NCBI GenBank assembly: GCA_030606265.1
Contig: JAUWGT010000005.1
Location: 1-34,239 of the forward strand
DNA from: Candidatus Stahliibacteriota bacterium
GTDB taxonomy: Bacteria; Hydrothermota; Tepidihabitantia; SM23-42
Reading direction: 5' to 3'
DNA length: 34,239 nucleotides
Within the stretch, counting starts at the first letter, position 1, and the number at the start of each line of letters is the position of its first letter. Positions 9,906-16,832 of the stretch are shown here, piece after piece. Both the position numbers and the translations under genes were made by a program. The notes beneath the pieces were generated by a model, which saw only the letters and a program-made list of their open reading frames with translations, was not told the origin of the DNA and made no database searches.

Positions 9906-12515
9906 TCAAGCTCGATTTCTTCTTCTTAGCCACTTTGCGGTTTCAACTCCCCAGAACACTATCGTTGATAAAATTAAACATAGGAAAAGTTCATTCAGGG
10001 TTAATGGCTGGGTTTTAAATATAGAATTTAGAAAGGGTACATAGATGATCGCCATCTGGAGCACAAATGTCAAAAAGATAGCACCAAGTAATGGTATGTT
10101 GGAAAATAGCCCTAAAGAAAAGAGCGATTCTTTTTCAGAACGAAGCGCAAGTACATTACCCATTTGGCTCAAACACAGGACGGTAAATACCATGGTCTGC
10201 CACGAACCATGGCCAGTCTTTATTGCCCATGCCTGAGAAAATATTGAGACACCGCCCATTAGAAGGCCTACCCAGATAATATCGAGACCGAGACTATGAG
10301 CGAATATACTTTCCTTAGGGTGTCTTGGCGGTCTTTTCATTATCCTTTTTTCTTCTGGTTCGGCAGTCAGAGCAAGTCCTGGTAATCCATCTGTGACAAG
10401 GTTAATCCATAATATATGAATCGGTAACAGAGGGATTGGCAACCCGAGAAAAGGCGCGAGAAATATCGTCCATATCTCACCGGCATTGCTGGTCATTGTA
10501 TATTTTATAAACTTGCGGATATTGTCGAATATGCGTCGCCCTCGTCTTATCGCCTTGATGATTGTAGCAAAGTTATCATCGAGCAGTATCATATCAGACG
10601 ATTCTCTTGAAACATCGGTACCGGTTATACCCATTGCAATACCGATATCGGCGCATTTCAAAGCTGGAGCATCATTAACGCCATCTCCGGTCATTGCTAC
10701 AAACTCCCCCTGATTTTGCAATGCCTTTACAATCCTTAATTTTTGCTCGGGCGCAACCCTGGCATATATCCGTATATCTGCGACCTTCTTTTCGAATGCA
10801 TTGATCGATAGTTTTTCAAGATCTCCACCGGTAACGATTTCTTCCTCATTATCTATTATATTGAGTTCTTTGGCGATCGCTTTTGCAGTTACTGGATGGT
10901 CGCCAGTTATCATCACCGGGTTAATGCCCGCGGATTTACACAATGCTACTGCTTCTGCTACCTCTTTTCTTGGTGGGTCTATCATCCCTACAAAACCCAG
11001 AAAGCTCAGTCCTGTTTCAATCTTCTTTGGAGTCAGATCTTCAGGGAGCCTGGTCCATTCCTTCATCGCGAAGGCCAGTACTCTCAAACCCCTTTGAGCC
11101 ATTGCTTCGCTCATGCGGTGGATATTTTCTTTATCTATTGCTGATTTTTCCTCACAATTCAGCTCATCTATGGATTTCTCGAGTAATGTTTCAATTGCAC
11201 CTTTAGTGAATGAGATATAGCCGTTTTCAGGTGTCCTGTGGAAAGTAGTCATGCACTTTCTTTCTGAATCAAAAGGGATTTCAGTAACCCGTGGATAATC
11301 TTTGAGCAAGTTCTCTTTCTTATATTCGTTCTCTTCGGAAATTCTATAGAGGGCGATTTCTGTAGGATCGCCAAGGCACCTACCGTTTTTTTGTCTGGTT
11401 GCATCATTATTAAGCGCCATTGCCAGGAACAGCTTGTCTATTGCAGGTCGTTGAGTGGAGATGCTCTGGAGTTTGATTGTCTTACCACTAATAGATATCT
11501 CCTGAACCTCCATCTTATTCTGAGTCAAAGTCCCGGTCTTGTCTGAGCAGATATAAGTAACTGAACCCAAGGTTTCTACAGCCGGCAGTTTCCTTATAAG
11601 AGCATTCTGTTTGACCATTTTTTTCGCGCCGATAGCGAGGGAAATGGTTACGACAGCCGGGAGAGCCTCGGGGATAGCCGCGACTGCAAGGCTAATAGCA
11701 GTCAGGAACATCAATAACGGTGGTTCTCCTCTGAGCAGACCAACACCAAAGACCAGGGCGCATATCGCAAGTACTGCAATAGCCAGTTTCTTCCCAAACT
11801 TTGCAAGCCTCTTTTGAAGGGGTGTTCTTACTTCTATTTGTTCTTGAAGCATCGTGGCGATCTTTCCAAATTCCGTATTCATTCCAGTTGAGACGACGAT
11901 CCCATTTGCCCTACCATAAGAGACTACGGTTCCTTTATACGCCATGTTTTTCCTGTCACCCAGGGGCATCATATTGTCTGTGAGGCGATTTATATGTTTT
12001 TCTACAGGCACAGACTCTCCAGTAAGTGACGATTCATCGATCTTGCAATGTGCGACTTTAATAAGTCTTATGTCTGCTGGTGTTATGTTTCCAGCACCAA
12101 GTAATACCAAGTCACCGGGTACAATATCAGAAGCAGGTATACTCGCTGCTTCTCCATCTCTGATTACTGTTGCGACTTGTGCTGCCATCATTCTCAATGC
12201 TTCTATTGCTTTCTCAGCTCTATATTCCTGGACAAACCCGATTACCGCATTTAGTATTACAATCACCAAGATGGCTATGGTGTCTTTAGGTTCACCAATG
12301 ATACCTGAAACGATCGCTGCCGCAATCAGAACCATGATCATGAAATCCTTGAATTGATCAAGAACCATGTGCAAGACGGTTCTTGACTTGATTTGTTTTA
12401 TTGTATTATCGCCACAACTGATAAGGCGTTTTCCAGCCTCGTCAGTAGTCAGTCCCTGTTCAGATGATTTCAGGGAGTGCAGGATTTCATCAACCTCTTT
12501 ACAGTGCCAGTTCAT
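9906..12515 (-). CDS. P-type calcium-transporting ATPase
   Basis: ICSDKTGTLTQNKM, MTGDGVNDAPALKCADIGIAMGITGTDVSRE, SSLTGESVPV, IPEALPAVVT. Confidence 0.93.
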   Translation of the reverse strand: MNWHCKEVDEILHSLKSSEQGLTTDEAGKRLISCGDNTIKQIKSRTVLHMVLDQFKDFMIMVLIAAAIVSGIIGEPKDTIAILVIVILNAVIGFVQEYRAEKAIEALRMMAAQVATVIRDGEAASIPASDIVPGDLVLLGAGNITPADIRLIKVAHCKIDESSLTGESVPVEKHINRLTDNMMPLGDRKNMAYKGTVVSYGRANGIVVSTGMNTEFGKIATMLQEQIEVRTPLQKRLAKFGKKLAIAVLAICALVFGVGLLRGEPPLLMFLTAISLAVAAIPEALPAVVTISLAIGAKKMVKQNALIRKLPAVETLGSVTYICSDKTGTLTQNKMEVQEISISGKTIKLQSISTQRPAIDKLFLAMALNNDATRQKNGRCLGDPTEIALYRISEENEYKKENLLKDYPRVTEIPFDSERKCMTTFHRTPENGYISFTKGAIETLLEKSIDELNCEEKSAIDKENIHRMSEAMAQRGLRVLAFAMKEWTRLPEDLTPKKIETGLSFLGFVGMIDPPRKEVAEAVALCKSAGINPVMITGDHPVTAKAIAKELNIIDNEEEIVTGGDLEKLSINAFEKKVADIRIYARVAPEQKLRIVKALQNQGEFVAMTGDGVNDAPALKCADIGIAMGITGTDVSRESSDMILLDDNFATIIKAIRRGRRIFDNIRKFIKYTMTSNAGEIWTIFLAPFLGLPIPLLPIHILWINLVTDGLPGLALTAEPEEKRIMKRPPRHPKESIFAHSLGLDIIWVGLLMGGVSIFSQAWAIKTGHGSWQTMVFTVLCLSQMGNVLALRSEKESLFSLGLFSNIPLLGAIFLTFVLQMAIIYVPFLNSIFKTQPLTLNELFLCLILSTIVFWGVETAKWLRRRNRA

Positions 12516-12524
12516 GAGTGGGAT

Positions 12525-13424
12525 CTATTTTTTTGAGAGCCAAACCATGATCGCTTTTTGGATATGGAGACGATTTTCAGCCTGGTCAAAGACAATCGAA
12601 TGCTTGTCTTTGATAACCTCATCCGTGATTTCTTCACCGCGATGTGCTGGCAGGCAATGCATTACCAGGTAGTCCTTGTTTGCTGATGTGAGGAGTTCGC
12701 GGTTTACCTGAAATGGTTTGAAGACCTGTTTACGCGCCTTTGCTTCTGTTTCCTGGCCCATAGATGCCCATACATCAGTATAGACTATATCAGCATGAGT
12801 GACAGCCTTGTTTGGATCATCCCCAAGGACTGCTGCTCTTGCCTTGGTAAGGTATTGCTGATTAGGTTCATAGCCCTTTGGCGTTGCAATATTGAGTTTG
12901 AAACCAAGTAGGGTAGAGGCAGCAATAAAGGAATTGCAGACATTATTGCCGTCGCCTATATAGGCAATAATTGCTGAATCCAACGTACCTTTTTTTTCGA
13001 TAATCGTGAACAGATCGCACATTATCTGGCAAGGGTGTTCCAGGTCACTCAAGCCATTAATAACTGGTATTGTGGCACTTGCCGCCAAATCCTCAACCGT
13101 TTTATGAACAAAGACTCGAGCCATTATCAAATCTACCCAACGGCTGAGATTCTGTCCTGCATCAGCTACGGTTTCCCGGGCCCCGATTTTCGCGTCATTT
13201 GGTCCTAAGTTAATGGCATGGCCACCGAGTTGGGTCATTCCAGTCTCAAACGTCACGCGCGTACGTAAGGACGGTTTTTCAAAGATCATGGCCAGGGTTT
13301 TATCCTTGAGCATCTTGTGGACAATACCTTTTTTCTGTGCTTGTTTTAATTCTTTTGCCAATGTAAATATTTCATAAATTTCTTTTTTAGTAAGGTCAAA
13401 GATTGATACAAAATCCCTTTTCAT
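12525..13424 (-). CDS. argF: ornithine carbamoyltransferase
   Basis: FEKPSLRTRVTFETGMTQLGG, NGLSDLEHPCQIMCDL, HCLPAHRGEEI. Confidence 0.95.
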   Translation of the reverse strand: MKRDFVSIFDLTKKEIYEIFTLAKELKQAQKKGIVHKMLKDKTLAMIFEKPSLRTRVTFETGMTQLGGHAINLGPNDAKIGARETVADAGQNLSRWVDLIMARVFVHKTVEDLAASATIPVINGLSDLEHPCQIMCDLFTIIEKKGTLDSAIIAYIGDGNNVCNSFIAASTLLGFKLNIATPKGYEPNQQYLTKARAAVLGDDPNKAVTHADIVYTDVWASMGQETEAKARKQVFKPFQVNRELLTSANKDYLVMHCLPAHRGEEITDEVIKDKHSIVFDQAENRLHIQKAIMVWLSKK

Positions 13425-13441
13425 AAAACCTCCATTTTAAT

Positions 13442-13469
13442 ATCATATCTGATTTTGTCGGTATGTCAA
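13442..13469 (-). promoter_or_regulatory. sigma70-like promoter of argF
   Basis: TTGACA (13464-13469) - 16 bp - TATGAT (13442-13447), followed by GGAGG near the ATG. Confidence 0.7.
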
Positions 13470-13499
13470 TTAGGAATTGGAAAGAAATGGTATGGGAGT

Positions 13500-14045
13500 A
13501 TTGGAGAAGCTACAAACACTAAAATCCAAAATACCTAAACCCCGTTAGATGTGTACTATCTAAACGTGGTAAACGCCTAAAGGTAAGTAAATGCCTAGAT
13601 AAACTAAAGAAACTAACGCTATTAACGATTTAAGTTCCATCCCGCACTTTATCAAAAGTGCGTGGATCCCTTCCAGTGTGAAACACTCATTTCCATACGA
13701 AGTATCTCTTCTATGCGTAGCATCATTTATTAGGTAACTAAGTTATTAGTAATTGAGAAAATCGTAGTCGCCCGATTCATCGGGCAATGTCTGATAAATC
13801 TCCGAGAGTCTCGTGAGCGGACAGACAACTACAGGACCATAGTCTCTACGCCTTACGCCCTTGGAACTTGTCCCGATTTATCCCGCTTCGCATTATAATT
13901 CTACAAATAGGATTGCGGGATTTGTCATTTTGGATTGTAATATGTAGGAAAATCGTGGATCCCGCAAAGCGGGAGAGCTTGGGATTTGGTACTTGCTTCC
14001 TGGTAGTCGCCTTACGCCATACTCTCTACGCATTACGCTCTTTTC
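13500..14045. repeat. intergenic mosaic repeat block A
   Basis: AT-rich words shared with blocks near 16280 and 27500; branched hairpin 13763-13834 shared with 31970-32018; CTCTACGCCTTACGCCC words shared with 14230-14460 and 32020-32180. Confidence 0.7.
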
Positions 14046-14049
14046 TGTC

Positions 14050-14077
14050 TTGACATCACTGAAAATCTGTATAGAAT
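14050..14077 (+). promoter_or_regulatory. sigma70-like promoter of tRNA-Phe
   Basis: TTGACA (14050-14055) - 16 bp - TAGAAT (14072-14077). Confidence 0.75.
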
Positions 14078-14088
14078 AATCTCACCAA

Positions 14089-14161
14089 GCCAGGATAGCT
14101 CAGTTGGTAGAGCACCGGACTGAAAATCCGGGTGTCCGCAGTTCGATTCTGCGTCCTGGCA
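14089..14161 (+). tRNA. tRNA-Phe (anticodon GAA)
   Basis: GCCAGGATAGCTCAGTTGGTAGAGC, anticodon stem-loop CCGGA-CTGAAAA-TCCGG, T-arm GCAGTTCGATTCTGC, discriminator A; followed by a T-run. Confidence 0.96.
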
Positions 14162-14174
14162 TTTTTTTTTATCT

Positions 14175-14465
14175 TATTCGAAACTTGGTTCTTGGGTCTT
14201 GGAGCTTGGTTCTTGGAGCTTGGTTCCTGGTAGTCGCTCTACGCTTTACTCCTTACTCTCTACGTTTTTTTGAATCCTAACGGATTGGAAGTGACCCCTC
14301 GACTTGCTCGGGATGGAATTTAAATCGTTAATATCGTTCTTTTCCCGCTCGCAAGAGCCATAACCGTTCACGCCAGTGAACCATAACCGTTGCGAAGCAA
14401 CCAGTCCCGCACGCAGTGCCATTTCCCTCTACTCCCTACTCCTTACGCCCTACGCTCTTGGCTCT
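14175..14465. repeat. intergenic mosaic repeat block B, including a four-hairpin module at 14343-14425
   Basis: TTGGAGCTTGGTTCTTGG words, then GCTC-GCAA-GAGC / GTTCAC-GCCA-GTGAAC / GTTGC-GAA-GCAAC / GCAC-GCA-GTGC with two CATAACC spacers. Confidence 0.8.
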
Positions 14466-14473
14466 GTTAAGTC

Positions 14474-14501
14474 TTGACATCTACGAATATCCAAATACAA
14501 T
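14474..14501 (+). promoter_or_regulatory. sigma70-like promoter of the 65-aa membrane protein
   Basis: TTGACA (14474-14479) - 16 bp - TACAAT (14496-14501). Confidence 0.75.
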
Positions 14502-14518
14502 TTGATAAGGAGGTTACG

Positions 14519-14716
14519 ATGAAGACCATCTATTATATATCAGGTATTGTTGCAGTCGTCAGCTTCATCATAGCTGTTGTGACACGGCTTTTCTTGTTTA
14601 ATAAGTGTTTTTTGGGGGTGAGCGCATTGGCATACCTGCGAGTCACTAATACGATGTTGCTTTTTACGATTGCATTTATAGTGTTTGAATATGTGAAGAG
14701 CAAGAAAAGAGAATAA
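14519..14716 (+). CDS. small 65-aa membrane protein, two predicted TM helices
   Basis: AAGGAGG upstream of ATG 14519; MKTIYYISGIVAVVSFIIAVVTRLFLFNK..NTMLLFTIAFIVFEYVKSKKRE. Confidence 0.7.
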   Translation: MKTIYYISGIVAVVSFIIAVVTRLFLFNKCFLGVSALAYLRVTNTMLLFTIAFIVFEYVKSKKRE

Positions 14717-14721
14717 CTGGT

Positions 14722-15363
14722 TTAGACAGAATCCGTTAATTCCTTCACGTATTTCAAGAGCTCATCGTACTTTTGTTTGAGTTCAAAATATAATTTTTTA
14801 TAGTCTTTTGTTGACTTCTTGATATTTGATTTACCTGTATTATCTTTTTTATCTGATTCCCCGATTTTCATTTTGTCTACTATTTCTGAAAATCCTTCTT
14901 CTTCAATCCATTTGCGTATATCAACGAAGTCCTCAGTTTCTTTTTCTTCTAACCAAATCTCTCTCGCCTTTTCAATATCGGCATGCACTTGCGGATATAC
15001 TTTCTTTATTGTTTCAATATATAGCTCTGGGAAATCGCAATCTTTGTCATTATATTTAAGAAGCTTATACCCGATATTATCCCTTTCGAATTCTTTCTTG
15101 ATATTTTCATCACCATCTGTATAGATTCCTACAATAGGTGGTGCGTCAATGTGGAATCTATCACACAATCTGAAAACCACTTTTTTCGATATAATTTCAT
15201 GGAGCTGATGGATATCTGCTACCATAACATTGACGTTGTTTTTGAATTTACATATCATTTCAAGCATTTGCTGCACAGAATCAATACCAATAATCCTTTC
15301 TTTGCTGAGCAAATCGCTGAGTTTCTTGCGTATGATTATATCCGATTCGATTATAAGAATCAT
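14722..15363 (-). CDS. receiver-like domain protein with charged, coiled-coil-prone C terminus
   Basis: MILIIESDIIIRKKLSDLL..VNVMVADIHQL resembles REC; C-terminal YKKLYFELKQKYDELLKYVKEL. Confidence 0.55.
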   Translation of the reverse strand: MILIIESDIIIRKKLSDLLSKERIIGIDSVQQMLEMICKFKNNVNVMVADIHQLHEIISKKVVFRLCDRFHIDAPPIVGIYTDGDENIKKEFERDNIGYKLLKYNDKDCDFPELYIETIKKVYPQVHADIEKAREIWLEEKETEDFVDIRKWIEEEGFSEIVDKMKIGESDKKDNTGKSNIKKSTKDYKKLYFELKQKYDELLKYVKELTDSV

Positions 15364-15385
15364 TTTTTCACACTTTCTTTAATTA

Positions 15386-15414
15386 ATTATACGAAATATG
15401 TGATGATTTGTCAA
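15386..15414 (-). promoter_or_regulatory. sigma70-like promoter of the receiver-like gene
   Basis: TTGACA (15409-15414) - 17 bp - TATAAT (15386-15391). Confidence 0.7.
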
Positions 15415-15427
15415 GACTTAAGTATCA

Positions 15428-16075
15428 CTATATATTTTTTCGCCAAGCGCCGATATTTAGGGCATTAATAAACGCATCTACCATGATTGGATCGAACTGC
15501 GAGCCTGAACACGTCTTGAGTTCTTCTGCGGCTTGCTCTTTTGTTTTTGCTCCTCTATAAGGTCTTTTTGAAGTCATCGCATCATAGGCGTCTGCAACGG
15601 CAATGATCCTGCCGATAAAAGGGATATTCTCTTCACAGAGTCCTTCTGGATAGCCTAAGCCGTCATAACGCTCATGATGAGTTCTCACACCATCTAAAGC
15701 TTGTTCGAATTCAGCGAAGCCGGCAAGTATATAGTATCCCTTTATAGCATGCTGCTGTATTTCAGCCTTTTCTCGTTCGGTCAATGATGTAGGCTTTATG
15801 AGAATTTTTTCATCGATACATATTTTACCGAAGTCATGAAGCAAAGCTGCGGTTTCAAGGATAACCATCTCTTTCTCATTTAACTCGAGTTGCTTCCCGA
15901 TCTGCAATGAGTATCTGCTTACCCTCTGGTTGTGACCATCACGATACGGGACCTGACTATCGACTCTTGCGCTGATTTCTCTCAGCTCTCTTAATGCGTC
16001 TTTTGGTTTATCATGCAGTATTTTAGTTATCTTGCGCAGACAGCTAATGATCTCATCAAGATCAATGTTTTCCAT
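15428..16075 (-). CDS. HD-GYP domain protein (putative c-di-GMP phosphodiesterase)
   Basis: AALLHDFGKICIDEKIL, HHERYDGLGYPEGL, IIAVADAYDAMTSKRPYR. Confidence 0.92.
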   Translation of the reverse strand: MENIDLDEIISCLRKITKILHDKPKDALRELREISARVDSQVPYRDGHNQRVSRYSLQIGKQLELNEKEMVILETAALLHDFGKICIDEKILIKPTSLTEREKAEIQQHAIKGYYILAGFAEFEQALDGVRTHHERYDGLGYPEGLCEENIPFIGRIIAVADAYDAMTSKRPYRGAKTKEQAAEELKTCSGSQFDPIMVDAFINALNIGAWRKNI

Positions 16076-16209
16076 AAAGCACTCCCCTCATTATGGAGTC
16101 TTCGGTTTTTAGTACTTCCGCCCTTATGCAGAAATAATCCTCAGATCTAATATTGCAAAGATGAACTTAAAAGTTAGATTTTATTGCTTTAATGTATAGC
16201 TTCTAATTT

Positions 16210-16237
16210 ATTATATACCGAAAGAAGTTGATGTCAA
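16210..16237 (-). promoter_or_regulatory. sigma70-like promoter of the HD-GYP gene
   Basis: TTGACA (16232-16237) - 16 bp - TATAAT (16210-16215). Confidence 0.7.
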
Positions 16238-16249
16238 GTAAGTATGTTT

Positions 16250-16550
16250 GAATCCCAAGGGGATTGGAAGATACAAACACCTAAAATCCAAAATACCTAA
16301 ACGCCTAAATAAACCAGAGAAACGAATGAAAGGAATAAATAGGAGTAGGGCGTTTACGCCCGTCCAATACGAGCCTGAAGGCTCTACTCCAAAGATACGA
16401 CGTTAGATTTTATATGAAGAACATCATGGATGAAACGTCTTTTAGTTATTGGTAAAGCAGTTATTGGGCAAAACAGTAATTAAGTAATTAAGTTATTAAG
16501 TAATTGAACAAAACAGTTATTAAGTTATTAAATAATTAGGTAATTGAGGG
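16250..16550. repeat. intergenic mosaic repeat block C1 (hairpin plus AT-rich words)
   Basis: AATCCC-AAG-GGGATT hairpin; CCTAAAATCCAAAATACCTAAAC shared with 13516; (T)TAAGTAATTAAGTTATTAAG words. Confidence 0.65.
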
Positions 16551-16583
16551 AATTGTAGTTGCCTGATCCTTCAATTACATTCA

Positions 16584-16795
16584 GGACATGTTTATCAGGC
16601 TGATTCAGGAGCAAAGCGACATGTCTACAATGAAATGTGTCTTCAATCCGCGGTTGGCGGATGTGTCTCCAGAGAATCGTGTCTACAGCCGAAGGTGCAT
16701 CTTCAGGAGCGAAGCGACATGTCCTCAGGCAAAGCTATATTGCCGTGACTTCATCCACCAGAGGTGGAATATCTTCAGCGCAGCGTGTTTCTTGT
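16584..16795. repeat. tandem array of small hairpin modules separated by a degenerate TGTCTTCA spacer
   Basis: Eight spacers ending at 16629, 16645, 16671, 16687, 16705, 16727, 16753, 16777; hairpins ATCCGC-GGTTG-GCGGAT (16646-16662), GGCAA-AGCTATA-TTGCC (16728-16744), TCCACC-AGA-GGTGGA (16754-16768). Confidence 0.65.
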
Positions 16796-16796
16796 C

Positions 16797-16824
16797 TTGA
16801 CATTTAAGTATAATTTTATACAAT
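16797..16824 (+). promoter_or_regulatory. sigma70-like promoter of the chemosensory operon
   Basis: TTGACA (16797-16802) - 16 bp - TACAAT (16819-16824); ATG at 16833. Confidence 0.7.
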
Positions 16825-16832
16825 ATTGTTGT

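Noticed and set aside
9906-13424. P-type ATPase next to argF as a novel system
   Set aside because: Both are ordinary complete families; adjacency alone is not informative.
13868-14053. 61-aa plus-strand ORF before tRNA-Phe
   Set aside because: Within repeat block A and runs into the tRNA-Phe promoter; composition reflects repeat words.
16588-16800. 70-aa plus-strand ORF upstream of the chemoreceptor
   Set aside because: It lies entirely in the tandem hairpin-module array and ends at the promoter; no domain-like composition or ribosome-binding site.
13500-16800. Possible CRISPR array
   Set aside because: Repeats are variable short hairpins and words without a constant repeat length or unique uniform spacers, and no cas genes are in the window.
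16809-16814. TATAAT as the -10 of the chemosensory promoter
   Set aside because: Only 6 bp from TTGACA; TACAAT at 16819-16824 gives the 16-bp spacing used elsewhere.
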